Shown: one piece after another, positions 1 through 8,763 of the stretch
How positions within the stretch are numbered: position 1 is the first letter of the stretch
Layout: every line of letters begins with the position of its first letter
Source of the DNA: a virus
Virus record (IMG/VR): IMGVR_UViG_3300017759_002599
Location: 1 to 64,000 of that record
DNA length: 64,000 bases
Strand: one strand, 5' to 3'
The notes under the pieces: model-generated
The model's input: the letters and a program-made list of their open reading frames with translations, nothing else
Told to the model about the DNA's origin: nothing
The model's database searches: none
Made by a program: the position numbers and the translations under genes

Positions 1-608
1 AAGACATACTCCTTAACACCCTTTGGTGGGTACGTTGTAATCCATAGCGACACCATTGAAGGACACTCAATCTTGTTGCCCTTCATGTGTTTCACGAGCA
101 CGTTGTTTCCGCTACCCACAGGGTTACAGGCTGTCTGTAGATACAGAACAGTTTCTTGACTGTGCTTGTTTGGAGTAAGAAGAATAGAACCTTCATCAAA
201 GTTGATACCCTTGCGCCCTGCAAGAAGCCCTTCGACTGTTTCAACCTCACTTGTTGGCTTACCGTTCTCATCCATGACGACATTCGTTGAACCAATCAAA
301 CCTGCGTCTGTACCCGAAGCAAACAACTCGGTTGGTAAATCAACATTCTCCATGATGTCACCGATGAAGTTCCACGCAATCGACTTACCCGTTCTCGATG
401 GTTGAATCCAAAAGACGTGTACACGAGGGTCAAGGTGCGTGTCACCTGTCGGTATACGAATGTACGGTAGTGCCAATTGGCCTTGTATATAGAAAAAGGA
501 CAGTAACCCCGGTATCTCGTTGTTCATTGATGTTCTCGAAAAGTGATGCAAGTATGCATCAAGAATCGGGAACTTTTGTACTGCTTTGTATTTGCTTGCT
601 TCTGTCAT
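1..608 (-). CDS. P-loop ATPase, possible helicase (partial, C-terminus outside window)
   Basis: About 202 N-terminal residues are visible and the frame runs off the window at base 1. A Walker A motif PSRTGKS lies near residues 70-76 and a Walker B-like FDEG near 137-140. This supports a nucleotide-hydrolysing enzyme. Its place downstream of the replication operon suggests a replicative helicase or DNA-processing ATPase, but the family is not identified. The ATG at 606-608 is chosen because it lies 28 nt after the TATA box at 637-644 and follows a GAAGGTG stretch. It is the first gene of its own transcription unit. Confidence 0.7.
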   Translation of the reverse strand, partial: MTEASKYKAVQKFPILDAYLHHFSRTSMNNEIPGLLSFFYIQGQLALPYIRIPTGDTHLDPRVHVFWIQPSRTGKSIAWNFIGDIMENVDLPTELFASGTDAGLIGSTNVVMDENGKPTSEVETVEGLLAGRKGINFDEGSILLTPNKHSQETVLYLQTACNPVGSGNNVLVKHMKGNKIECPSMVSLWITTYPPKGVKEYV

Positions 609-636
609 AATTCCACACCTTCTTTCTCTTTGCCAG

Positions 637-644
637 TTTATAAA
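637..644 (-). promoter_or_regulatory. Early promoter TATA box for the P-loop ATPase gene
   Basis: Read on the minus strand, TTTATAAA is followed by GGCAAAGAGA and then GAAGGTG, with the ATG 28 nt downstream of the box. The same arrangement occurs about a dozen times in the minus-strand arm. Confidence 0.8.
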
Positions 645-1349
645 TCAACGACGGACTTTACGCTCTTGTCTTACTTCTTCTTCACTCGTTAATACTTTCA
701 TCAGTAATTTACGTCGTGCTTCGCCAAGTCCTTTCACCTGCTTCAATGATTCAGGGAAAGCCATCTCCTCGATACTACCGCACTTGTCAAGCAAGCGTTC
801 AGCAATCTCTCGTCCTACGGAGGGTATAGCCATCAGCACGTCCATGCGTATGTCGTTGGACGCTACACGACGTACTGCTTGAGCACCATGCTTACTCGCA
901 GGTTTGTGCAACTTGTCGTGTAGTTTAACGACAAACATAGCCGCTTCACTAACGTGTGGAGTGTAAAATACTTGGCAGTTGAAATCAGACATAATGCGTG
1001 CGATAGTGCCAATCAATTCGCTTTGAACTCGTGAGTATGTGACATTCTTACTCCCCTTGTTCTTCATTATGCTTACGTGTTTTTCTATAGAACCGTGTAC
1101 GAGAAGGAAGAACCTTTCGTAATTGGCATCCATGTTATCCAGTTGTCGCCATAGGTGACCGTTGTGTGATGACTGAAACAAGTCGCTGATGCTCTTGGCT
1201 TCAACACACGCCCCGCCTAATTGGTAGTCACCAACCACCAACACTTGACGTGCAACAGTCATACCTGCTTTCTCGGCACGTCGTTCTACGGACTCGCACA
1301 GTGTTCCTCGTTCATTGCTGTCAATAATTAAATCAGGTTTAGCCATCAT
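645..1349 (-). CDS. ERCC4/XPF-family nuclease with helix-hairpin-helix tail
   Basis: The N-terminal half carries the ERCC4 nuclease pattern: a conserved Asp in IIDSNERG, then GDY, then VEAKSISDL, matching the ERKxxxD-type active site (here E-A-K-x3-D). The C-terminal 60 residues form a helix-hairpin-helix region (AIPSVGREIAERLL and VKGLGEARRKLL). XPF/Mus81/Hef relatives cut branched or flapped DNA, so a role in viral recombination or repair is likely. The start at 1349 follows a GGAGGAAG ribosome site and overlaps the stop of the upstream gene (ATGA). It is the last gene of the replication operon. Confidence 0.85.
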   Translation of the reverse strand: MMAKPDLIIDSNERGTLCESVERRAEKAGMTVARQVLVVGDYQLGGACVEAKSISDLFQSSHNGHLWRQLDNMDANYERFFLLVHGSIEKHVSIMKNKGSKNVTYSRVQSELIGTIARIMSDFNCQVFYTPHVSEAAMFVVKLHDKLHKPASKHGAQAVRRVASNDIRMDVLMAIPSVGREIAERLLDKCGSIEEMAFPESLKQVKGLGEARRKLLMKVLTSEEEVRQERKVRR

Positions 1350-1582
1350 TCTTCCTCCATGAGTGTGTGATAATTGATGTGACTTTGACAAAAAATGCTG
1401 TGCTGTAAACGGAATTGTCTACATGGCTTTCCCTTAGCCGTTAAAGATTTACAATAGTATTCTTTCTGTACTTCGGGCTTACCTTTACACGATGAACATA
1501 TTCTTACATAGCCTTCAAAATATCGACTTGGTGGTACAGTACCCCTGTTACCACCACAAACACAGCAGGGTAAAGACGGCAT
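1346..1582 (-). CDS. Small zinc-ribbon protein
   Basis: 78 residues with two CxxC knuckles (CCVCGG near the N-terminus, CSSCKG in the middle) and a third Cys/His group (CKSL, CRQF, CQSH) toward the C-terminus. This suggests one or two zinc sites. The ATG at 1582 overlaps the primase stop (TGATG), and its own stop overlaps the ERCC4 start, so translation is probably coupled. No function can be assigned; DNA or nuclease partnering would fit the context. Confidence 0.7.
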   Translation of the reverse strand: MPSLPCCVCGGNRGTVPPSRYFEGYVRICSSCKGKPEVQKEYYCKSLTAKGKPCRQFRLQHSIFCQSHINYHTLMEEE

Positions 1583-2670
1583 CACAAACCGCCCGTCCCA
1601 TCATAGTAATTACACTTACCGACGCATAATCCTTCGTTGTATAGCGAAGCGCAGGTAGCATGAGTGTGACCCGCTTTGACGATATGCGACACACGCATTG
1701 TCGTATAATCACGGTCAAAGTCTACCCAATTTTGTTGTGAGCATATACTTACAATAGGCTCGACGTGCTTCATCCTATCCTCTTCTTTGACCTTCCACGC
1801 AGGGAAGAACATACGAAAGCGGTCGGCAAGATACGATACAAAGTGGTATCTTGCTCGGTCGGTAGGGTTGCCTCCACCCATAGCCGCCTGTGCCAAGCAA
1901 GGAAGAATGTGAATGTCGTCATAGGATATGGTTGGTAAATCAACAGGCTTGATGTCGTTCATTGTCATCAGTTGATTTTCAACTATCTTGAACTCCAATG
2001 GCGTACCACCCATACTGATGTAACCTTCGTGTGCATTCATTGCTTTGTCCTGTAAGTCATCATACGAGAGGGTCATCAGGTCTTCACTCGATAGTGGTAT
2101 CGACCAACAATCTCGTCTTGCATTATACGAGTTGGGAATGCGAATCATACCACTGGTATCAAATGCCACTGTTGGGTCATTGCACCGCAGTCCACCGATG
2201 TCTTTCTCCCACTGATTCAATAGCATTGCACCTGAATACTTTACCCTTGAAAGTTCAGAACCGCTTGTCGGATTTATTGATTCATCAAACGGAATCCATA
2301 CGTGAAAACCACCACCACTAAACCATACAAAGTGTTCAATGTTCTTACCTTTCAAGTATTGGTGAAGGCGACGTACCTCTTCTTGAGGCACTTCAAAGTG
2401 TACCTCCGCACCACGATTCTTGAAGTCTTTGCAATCGAAGTCCATCACGAAGTGATGTATCTTTGGAGTATTGTAATCGACTCGATGATGCTTCGGTGCT
2501 TGTGTTTCGCTGTAGCCGTACGCTGTGAAGTATACATTACCTGAACCGTTCTTCCCTTTCCAGTACTGTTGCAACTCATCAGCATTGCGTACGATACGTC
2601 GCCAACCCTTCATGCCGTTGGCAGGGAGTTCTAAGACCTCACGAGGGAAGTCTATCGGTACAAAGGGCAT
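1582..2670 (-). CDS. Archaeo-eukaryotic primase (AEP), catalytic subunit-like
   Basis: AEP primases make the RNA or DNA primers for replication. The metal-binding pair is seen as FVMDFDCKDF (Asp77, Asp79) and the nucleotide-binding S-x-H motif as WFSGGGFHVW (Ser118-His123). A Cys/His-rich tail (CSQQNW, CASLYNEGLCVGKC) may bind zinc. The start is placed at 2670, with GGTGA seven bases upstream, rather than the alternative at 2703 that overlaps the previous gene. About 362 residues, near the size of PriS. No large primase subunit was recognised in the window. Confidence 0.85.
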   Translation of the reverse strand: MPFVPIDFPREVLELPANGMKGWRRIVRNADELQQYWKGKNGSGNVYFTAYGYSETQAPKHHRVDYNTPKIHHFVMDFDCKDFKNRGAEVHFEVPQEEVRRLHQYLKGKNIEHFVWFSGGGFHVWIPFDESINPTSGSELSRVKYSGAMLLNQWEKDIGGLRCNDPTVAFDTSGMIRIPNSYNARRDCWSIPLSSEDLMTLSYDDLQDKAMNAHEGYISMGGTPLEFKIVENQLMTMNDIKPVDLPTISYDDIHILPCLAQAAMGGGNPTDRARYHFVSYLADRFRMFFPAWKVKEEDRMKHVEPIVSICSQQNWVDFDRDYTTMRVSHIVKAGHTHATCASLYNEGLCVGKCNYYDGTGGL

Positions 2671-2674
2671 ACAA

Positions 2675-2977
2675 TCACCGCTTGAGATACAGCAAACCTT
2701 CAAGGTGTTCAGCCAACATATTCATCGTGTCAATGATTTTTTCCGCTTGCATGAATCGAGCGTGAACAGTGAAGTGTACGTGATACGGACCAACATAATC
2801 AGGGTAGCCTGTTTCTTCATCCATGAATTTGTCAAGCGTTGTCTGTCTGTATACATTACATGTGAAAGGAACTCGTTTTGGTAAGTTGCCCGTCTTTTGT
2901 ACTACTATGTGTACAACATGTTCTTCATCCACTTTCTCCGATAGGTATTTTTCTATTGCTATTGCCGCTTCTTTCAT
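2675..2977 (-). CDS. Small protein with PCNA-binding (PIP-box-like) peptide
   Basis: 100 residues of unknown fold. An internal RQTTLDKFM resembles the archaeal PCNA-interacting peptide QxxLxxFF. A His-rich segment (YHVHFTVHARF) follows. It sits between the Cas4-like nuclease (ATGA overlap) and the primase, so a clamp-tethered accessory role in replication is inferred, not shown. Confidence 0.65.
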   Translation of the reverse strand: MKEAAIAIEKYLSEKVDEEHVVHIVVQKTGNLPKRVPFTCNVYRQTTLDKFMDEETGYPDYVGPYHVHFTVHARFMQAEKIIDTMNMLAEHLEGLLYLKR

Positions 2978-3999
2978 TGTTCGTCCTCCATTATCTTGTC
3001 TAAATATTCATCTGTTACTGACCAAAATTCACAGTGTTCCTTGTAGTCGCACCAGTTACACTTGAGTTTCTGTTCTTCAAGGGGTACATCTTTTTTGAGC
3101 CTACCCAAGTATGGGTCAGGTGGGAACTCCATAGCAATGTGCGCTCGCACCATCTTTTCCAGTGTACGCTCGACGCTCTTGACTGCATTGCTTCCTGTCT
3201 TGTTTGTTGCTGATTCGTAGTGAATAGCCGCACCAGTACCGCCCTCGATACCCCCACCCGGAAACTCCCATCCCCAATGGGTGATAGGAAGAAACTCATG
3301 GTGTGGACTGTGGTCAAGCATCATCTTGTAGAAAGCCATCTCCTTACGCATGTTCGTAGGTTTACTCTTGTTGTATTTACCACTCTTCAACTCCATAAGA
3401 GCATAGCCATCAGACTCACTTGGAAACAGTGTATCAATGAATCCTGATAAGTGTACTTTCACAGGTGTATCATCTACAACCACAAAGCGGTTGGCGTGTA
3501 CGTTTGCCTCAACACCCGCAGGTCGCCACTTCTTACCTTGTGTAATAATGAGTCGATTGTATTGCCAATCAACCCATTGTCGAATCTGTTCTTCCTCACC
3601 GTACTCATACGGTTCGGGAGGTTGTGGAATGTAACTGTGGAGTAGCGTACGCCCTGCTTCGATGTCTGATTCAGCGAGGTTCAAGACCGCTTGCTCTTGC
3701 TCCTTTGATATGTTCTCCCAAAACCATTCCATCATGTCGTGTATGTTCAATCCACGAGTGTGATAATATCGGCTCTCGCCTCGCAGTCCCTTGAACTTCT
3801 CAAGGTAGTATTGTTGGCGACACCAACTGAATGTACCCATGCTTGACTTCGTGACTCTCAAGATACTACCGTCTTGCAGGTTTGGATTCCAAGCGTATGT
3901 GCTGTTTTGATGCCACAGCATTTCTTCTCTATGGCCTGTTTCCGCACCGTACTCCTCAATGGATTGGCGTGAATCATCACCGTTTGGATTCCATCTCAT
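2974..3999 (-). CDS. Cas4/RecB-like PD-(D/E)xK nuclease with iron-sulfur cysteines
   Basis: 341 residues. The nuclease core is visible as HTRGLNIH (His80/87), GFIDTLF (Asp189) and MELKSGK (Glu203, Lys205). Four cysteines are arranged as in Cas4 and AddB: Cys60 in FSWCRQQY, and Cys314, Cys317, Cys323 near the C-terminus (CNWCDYKEHC). These typically hold a 4Fe-4S cluster. Such enzymes resect DNA ends and are common in archaeal viruses for recombination-dependent replication. No Cas genes or CRISPR array are nearby. GGTGA precedes the ATG, and the start overlaps the upstream gene by 23 nt. Confidence 0.87.
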   Translation of the reverse strand: MRWNPNGDDSRQSIEEYGAETGHREEMLWHQNSTYAWNPNLQDGSILRVTKSSMGTFSWCRQQYYLEKFKGLRGESRYYHTRGLNIHDMMEWFWENISKEQEQAVLNLAESDIEAGRTLLHSYIPQPPEPYEYGEEEQIRQWVDWQYNRLIITQGKKWRPAGVEANVHANRFVVVDDTPVKVHLSGFIDTLFPSESDGYALMELKSGKYNKSKPTNMRKEMAFYKMMLDHSPHHEFLPITHWGWEFPGGGIEGGTGAAIHYESATNKTGSNAVKSVERTLEKMVRAHIAMEFPPDPYLGRLKKDVPLEEQKLKCNWCDYKEHCEFWSVTDEYLDKIMEDEQ

Positions 4000-4180
4000 C
4001 GGTCACCTCTCCTATCAATTTTTCAACGTACACAGCCGCATCCATCAACTCTTCTTGAAGGTGGATGAGCCACTCACGTAGCGACAGAACTTCATCAGCC
4101 ATGCTCACGCCATACTTCTTCAAACCAACTTCGGCTCGACCTTGAATCTTCTCACATACTTTGTCTTCTATTGTACTCAT
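3977..4180 (-). CDS. MazG-like or phage pyrophosphohydrolase-like small protein
   Basis: 67 residues. The pattern KYG, then EWLIHLQEELMDAAVYVEKL, resembles short helical proteins common in phages that are related to MazG-type NTP pyrophosphohydrolases (an EExxD-like acidic helix). Nucleotide-pool sanitation is possible, but at this length only one helix pair can be compared. Starts with ATGA overlap to the upstream zinc protein. Confidence 0.5.
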   Translation of the reverse strand: MSTIEDKVCEKIQGRAEVGLKKYGVSMADEVLSLREWLIHLQEELMDAAVYVEKLIGEVTDEMESKR

Positions 4181-4293
4181 TCCTCTTCACCCTTTTTTCT
4201 CTTGTAAAGTTCAGAACATCTTGGACCTGCACAGAAGCGGAAGCCACGATGTGCAGGTAAGCCACAGCCACGCTTAGAGCAAGGGCGAGGCAT
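4177..4293 (-). CDS. 38-residue zinc-ribbon microprotein
   Basis: Reads MPRPCSKRGCGLPAHRG and continues with CAGPRCS and a basic tail. Four cysteines form two CxnC pairs, typical of a small zinc-binding treble-clef or ribbon. It overlaps both neighbours by start/stop fusion (TGATG upstream, ATGA downstream), which is why such a short frame is called real. Confidence 0.6.
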   Translation of the reverse strand: MPRPCSKRGCGLPAHRGFRFCAGPRCSELYKRKKGEEE

Positions 4294-4511
4294 CAAATCA
4301 TCCCCCTGTATCTACGTGGGGTGTTACCAAAGCCCACGCTTTCAGTCATCTCGTAATCCGTCAATCGCTTCTGTGATGGAGGAGTCATGTCAAAGAACTC
4401 ATCCAATGTAGTCTGTCGCATAATCTTACCACCGCAGTTACAGCAATACTTTACCTTTGATTGTACAGTTTCCGCTTCGGTCACTTTTTTCCAAAATTTC
4501 CATTTACTCAT
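4293..4511 (-). CDS. PIP-box protein downstream of DNA polymerase
   Basis: 72 residues. A CxxC pair (YCCNCGGKI) is followed directly by RQTTLDEFF, an almost canonical archaeal PCNA-interacting peptide. The rest is polar (TPPSQKR, NTPRRYRGM). The start at 4511 follows GGTGATAAC; an ATG at 4526 would overlap the polymerase stop. Lying just behind the polymerase gene, it may help recruit the polymerase or a nuclease to the clamp. That role is inference. Confidence 0.65.
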   Translation of the reverse strand: MSKWKFWKKVTEAETVQSKVKYCCNCGGKIMRQTTLDEFFDMTPPSQKRLTDYEMTESVGFGNTPRRYRGMI

Positions 4512-4515
4512 GTTA

Positions 4516-6918
4516 TCACCATCCATACCTCTTCGGTACTCGCAAGTCCGTTAGGGCATCCAAGTTCCAATAGAGAGTTTCGTATACTGATTTAATTTTC
4601 GACCGAATCCATTTCTCAACAGTGGTCGTCCAGTCGATGCTATAGCCCTCCAACTGATGAGGTTCTTCAAACGCTACGACGTTGCACATGGGTTGCCCTT
4701 CGGGAACACCGTCGATAAATACCCATCGTATGCTGTCGCCTTTGTTGAAGTCGGTTTGAAGGTGGAGGTTGGAGTAGCGTGCTGCTTTTGCAGTGTTGGG
4801 TACAACCTTGTCGTACTCATGTAGATGCTTGGAGATACGCCCACTTGAGGCAATCTCTTGCACATCACGCTCTCCTTTGTACAACTGCTTGATGAGAGGT
4901 CGTATCTGTGTGAACACTTCATCTTCATCGGCCCCAGTACCAATTAGCGTGAACGCTGTCGAAAGAATCTCCTTCGTAATTGCAGGTGCATTCGATGCCT
5001 TGATTGAATAACCAGTGACCTTCATCTTACCCTCGTCTTCGGGAGGGAAGGACTTGATACCGAAGTTGCGGTTCTTGGTGTTGGCTGTGAACCAATACGG
5101 GAAGAATGCCTCAAACTCAACATCAAGGTACGCTAAGTTCATATCGTCTTGTGCAATAGCAGTTAATTCATCGCATAGGTCATGCGCCTCATCGAATGGC
5201 ACTTGCACATACACCGAGTCTGTGTGACCCGCCAGTGCTTTGTGACCACGCTTCTCGCATTCATCAACAAGCATAGTGATGGACTTGCGACCAAGATAAG
5301 TGATGGACTGTGCAATCGCATAGTTACTCCATTGGCCTGAAATCTTGCGTGTACCTGTCATGCCGTACAGTGCATTGACTGCGACCTTGACGGCCATTTG
5401 TAGCATGTTGTACCCCAGTTTCTCATCAGGGTCAGTCGCATCTTTCATGCGAGTTTTGTACTCCTTACGTAGAGCAAGTAATTCTTTAACAACCTTCGGG
5501 AACAACCCTTCCTTCGATTGGTCAAAGTGGAATGTACCACCAGTGCCTTGAATGAACGTGCCATCCTTGTCACGCTTTGGTGGAATGTTGAGTGTGAGTA
5601 TACCCTCACCGCCCTCTTTCATCTGTGTCGTCCAACACAGGTTTGCGGAGAGAATAATGTTCGGGTACAGCGAAGCGAAGTCCATGAGAGCCACGTTCTC
5701 GTGACGACCCGCTACAGGTTGCATAACCCATGCCGCTTCAAGTTCGGGTCGTTCTTCAACGAATGAAGAAGGTGCTTTGAGTTCCGTACGTCGTCCTATC
5801 AGACCACGGAAGTAACGAGTCACCTTGTGTGTGCTTGCGAACTGCACACCACAGACCTTCTGTAGTGCAACGTGGAAGTCAGTGCAGTGCAACTTCTCAT
5901 CACAGTCACGCAAGAGCGTTGTGTCCACCAAACAGTAATCAACGAAATCATCGTAGTAATCTGTCCAACCGTTGAACACAGTCATGCCTTGAATCTCATT
6001 GGTTAGTTTACCTGCGAAACCAAGTTTCTTGGCGAACCAATCCAACTTCCTTGACTCGGCTTGACCGTTGCCCGACTTTTGCCATATGGCCTCAAAGCCT
6101 GTACCGTCCGTCCACTGTGCGGCTGTGTCATACACCAGTCGTCCTTTGATGGGTTGGCGTGTTGTCTTGTACCCCGACCCATCCTTTGGTGGTGCAATGA
6201 AGATGTTGAGTGGTGACATGCGCTCACGCTCGACACCGAGCCTCTTGTGTAGATGAGGCAGGTCAGCCCAGTGACCTGCGTGTGCAATCAGAATGTCAGG
6301 GTCACGTTCCTCAAGGAAGGATAAGAAGCCATCATGCATCTTGTGCTCGTTGGGGAACGTACGTAACTCGTAGCCGTCGTATCGGTCAATCCATTCAGTC
6401 TTGTACACATTGTTCAGCGCACTGTCCTCGCTCCATGCAAACACTACTGGATGGTCCATGTCGGTATCGACAACGGCCATCACTGTCGTGTAGTCGTTGT
6501 CACCGTTTGGATTCCATTCAAGGTCGTAGTACCACTTGCGAGGTTGGAAGTCGGGTATCTCATCAGGGTAGAGTTTCATCAACACTTGGTCTTGATACGA
6601 TACATCAGCCTCGTGTGTCCAACGGTCACATCGGTCTTTGAGTTGCCATAGTGTGTTAGGGTGCGATACTGATACCTTCCACAACTTGTTGCCGTACAAC
6701 CCTTGTGCTACTTCATCGTAGTGTATGGTGGCGTTGAGCCGTTGCATTCTACGCAGTACGTGCGTAGGTGCGGCTTGGTCTACCCAACAGAAAGGTCGCA
6801 CGTAATCTTCATCTTCCGCACGTATGTATCGCTCGTGCAGTACACCATCAGACCCACGAGTACGTAGGTACAGCACTGGTGCGTCGTACGCACTTTCAGA
6901 ATACCAGTCGATTATCAT
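4516..6918 (-). CDS. polB: Family B DNA polymerase with 3'-5' exonuclease
   Basis: 800 residues, the usual size for archaeal and viral PolB. Exonuclease motifs: ExoI YYDLEWN (Asp132, Glu134), a degenerate ExoII around AHAGHWADL (212-220), ExoIII YCLVD (Tyr328-Asp332). Polymerase motifs: A, MDFASLYPNII (Asp413); B, KVAVNALYG (511-519); C, AGHTDSVYV (565-568), where the usual DTDS reads HTDS but the metal-binding Asp567 is kept. The start overlaps the stop of the clamp gene (ATGA), so clamp and polymerase are co-transcribed and probably translationally coupled. No PIP box is obvious at its C-terminus; the next small gene has one. Confidence 0.95.
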   Translation of the reverse strand: MIIDWYSESAYDAPVLYLRTRGSDGVLHERYIRAEDEDYVRPFCWVDQAAPTHVLRRMQRLNATIHYDEVAQGLYGNKLWKVSVSHPNTLWQLKDRCDRWTHEADVSYQDQVLMKLYPDEIPDFQPRKWYYDLEWNPNGDNDYTTVMAVVDTDMDHPVVFAWSEDSALNNVYKTEWIDRYDGYELRTFPNEHKMHDGFLSFLEERDPDILIAHAGHWADLPHLHKRLGVERERMSPLNIFIAPPKDGSGYKTTRQPIKGRLVYDTAAQWTDGTGFEAIWQKSGNGQAESRKLDWFAKKLGFAGKLTNEIQGMTVFNGWTDYYDDFVDYCLVDTTLLRDCDEKLHCTDFHVALQKVCGVQFASTHKVTRYFRGLIGRRTELKAPSSFVEERPELEAAWVMQPVAGRHENVALMDFASLYPNIILSANLCWTTQMKEGGEGILTLNIPPKRDKDGTFIQGTGGTFHFDQSKEGLFPKVVKELLALRKEYKTRMKDATDPDEKLGYNMLQMAVKVAVNALYGMTGTRKISGQWSNYAIAQSITYLGRKSITMLVDECEKRGHKALAGHTDSVYVQVPFDEAHDLCDELTAIAQDDMNLAYLDVEFEAFFPYWFTANTKNRNFGIKSFPPEDEGKMKVTGYSIKASNAPAITKEILSTAFTLIGTGADEDEVFTQIRPLIKQLYKGERDVQEIASSGRISKHLHEYDKVVPNTAKAARYSNLHLQTDFNKGDSIRWVFIDGVPEGQPMCNVVAFEEPHQLEGYSIDWTTTVEKWIRSKIKSVYETLYWNLDALTDLRVPKRYGW

Positions 6919-7676
6919 TCATCTCCCTCATCTATTACAACCAGTAAAGTATTGGTTTGGTCGAAGATTATCGGAGTACCATCACCCATGTGGAATCGTG
7001 CAGTGCCTTCATCGAGATACATCAAACATACAGGCAACCACTCACCGAAGTTGGATTGGATGGTGGCCGAAGGTCCGTCTGTGTCCGTGATGGGTAGTGT
7101 GGTAAACAGACGACCACTTGCCGCCTTACCTGCAACGATACCGAACTCGTTCTCACCGCAGTGAGTACGCACCTTGAACTGTGCATTGTCAGCGATGACT
7201 TTACGCATACCTGCAAGTGAAATCAAATCCTTCGTATCAGATATACTTCCATGAGCACTCAATGGTGATTTGTAGAACACAGTGAAGTTGTTGTCGATAC
7301 ATGCGCTGATGACCCGACCCATTGCATTGACCTTCGCAAACGATTCAATATCATCTGTGCTTGGTATCTGTAGTCGGTTACCACCTGCGTCGATGTGCAG
7401 TGGTTTCACTGGTGCAGTCTGTCGCAGTGTGATGTTGGTTTGCTTGCTTGCCTTGATGAACTTCAAGAACTTGTCCATCAGTGCAATGTGGATGAAGCCC
7501 TCTTCCTCAATAGCCCCTGTTTCCACTGGAAACCTCTTGCGTAGGTAGTGGTTGGCATAGGCCACCTCAACCGTCAAGAACGCACCACTGCAAGCAATCC
7601 GCAGGTCGTCCAAGTCCTTTGCGAAGGACATGAGGAACGACTGAAAATCATTTCTGTTCACTGTTACTTTTACCAT
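6915..7676 (-). CDS. PCNA-like sliding clamp (divergent)
   Basis: 253 residues, the length of archaeal PCNA. Alternating strands, the central basic and hydrophobic pattern and the closing TPIIFDQTNTLLVVIDEGD, which resembles the C-terminal strand of PCNA, support a clamp fold, as does its place between polymerase and clamp loader. Sequence identity to known PCNA is low by eye, so a fold search would be needed for certainty. GGTGA lies before the ATG. A structured 134-bp gap precedes it. Confidence 0.7.
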   Translation of the reverse strand: MVKVTVNRNDFQSFLMSFAKDLDDLRIACSGAFLTVEVAYANHYLRKRFPVETGAIEEEGFIHIALMDKFLKFIKASKQTNITLRQTAPVKPLHIDAGGNRLQIPSTDDIESFAKVNAMGRVISACIDNNFTVFYKSPLSAHGSISDTKDLISLAGMRKVIADNAQFKVRTHCGENEFGIVAGKAASGRLFTTLPITDTDGPSATIQSNFGEWLPVCLMYLDEGTARFHMGDGTPIIFDQTNTLLVVIDEGDE

Positions 7677-7810
7677 AAAATCACCTTATCTGTATGTGAT
7701 GGGGAGGGGCAGGAGGGAAGTGGAGAACCCCCCCGACGAAGCGGGATGCCCAAGGAAGGTATACCCCAATTACTTGTCAGACCCATCACACAGTGCGTAT
7801 TGTGTGAATA
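7677..7810. other. Intergenic stretch with small hairpin
   Basis: Gap between the RadA-like and clamp genes, the longest within the replication operon. On the minus strand it contains CCCG-CTTCGT-CGGG followed by a G-run. This could be an RNA processing or attenuation structure. No TATA box of the standard early type is present and no credible reading frame was found. Confidence 0.4.
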
Positions 7811-8761
7811 TCAAAGTTCTCCTTGATACAATTCCGGAAGGCCATACCATTCAGGCTCGCCATCAGGTCTTGTAACGAATATCTTACGTCGTTGGTCTTG
7901 TAGGTTCGGGTTCGTCTTACACTTGTCGAACACTACGTAGTAGACCGTTTCAATCAATTCACCATCCGCATCAAAGACTTCTTCTTTCTCGGTCTTCAAG
8001 ATGGTAGGAAGGTAGTTGTTGGTCTTCTTCTCCCAGTCAGCGACGTATCGCTTGTTAGGTCCATAGAAGTCCCTTGTTGTGACGTGCGTTTCCCAAAAGA
8101 CACGTACGCCCATGCGAACAAGGTCACGAGAGAGCGAAGTCAATTGATGAAAACGAGTGTTGCGGATAGCCCATGTCGATTGCTTATCGACCTTCGCTGT
8201 ACCAGCGCCGTCAGCCGCTTGAATAGCATCGCTTGCCAATCCCAAGTCCACGATACGCATGTTGTTGGTACATATCTCAAGCCATGAATCAACACCACTG
8301 ATGATGACACCCCAAATCGGTACGCCTTGTTGCACTTGATTGTAGAAGTGCTTCATCAGGTTCATGACACGCTGATGTGTGTCAGGATAGTTGTAGGCTG
8401 TACGGTCGTTGTGACTCATCGCCCACGGATTCCATGAGATGATGTTCTCCTGTGGATGCAATGCCGATGAAAGCATACCCACACCCATGTCGAAATCAAT
8501 CGAGTGAAGGACTGAACCCTCCACCTTCTTCTTGTCGTTGCGGAACGCATCGAGAATGATACCACTCTTGCCCGTTCCGTCTTCACCCCATACACCGATG
8601 AACTGATACTTCTTCTGTTTCGCATTCACCAGTAGTGCTTGTTCTTTCTCGAAAGCCGCAAAGGGATTATCAGATGCAACAGGCTCTTGCACTGTTGCTT
8701 CTTTCTTCGCTTGTTTCACTTCTTCTTTGATGTCCTGTACTTGTTGTCCAAATCCTGCCAT
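7811..8761 (-). CDS. RadA/Sak4-like RecA-family ATPase
   Basis: 316 residues. Walker A GEDGTGKSG at 59-67; a Walker B-like VIISGVDSW follows in the next hundred residues. The single-domain RecA-like core with a charged helical N-terminus resembles phage Sak4 and viral RadA relatives, which promote strand annealing or exchange. Its position beside the RPA-like gene fits homologous recombination during replication. An exact subfamily cannot be fixed by eye. Confidence 0.75.
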   Translation of the reverse strand: MAGFGQQVQDIKEEVKQAKKEATVQEPVASDNPFAAFEKEQALLVNAKQKKYQFIGVWGEDGTGKSGIILDAFRNDKKKVEGSVLHSIDFDMGVGMLSSALHPQENIISWNPWAMSHNDRTAYNYPDTHQRVMNLMKHFYNQVQQGVPIWGVIISGVDSWLEICTNNMRIVDLGLASDAIQAADGAGTAKVDKQSTWAIRNTRFHQLTSLSRDLVRMGVRVFWETHVTTRDFYGPNKRYVADWEKKTNNYLPTILKTEKEEVFDADGELIETVYYVVFDKCKTNPNLQDQRRKIFVTRPDGEPEWYGLPELYQGEL

Positions 8762-8763
8762 AT

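Noticed and set aside
2974-3999. Cas4-like nuclease as a sign of a CRISPR system
   Set aside because: No other Cas gene, repeat array or leader was found. Cas4-like nucleases are common in viral replication operons.
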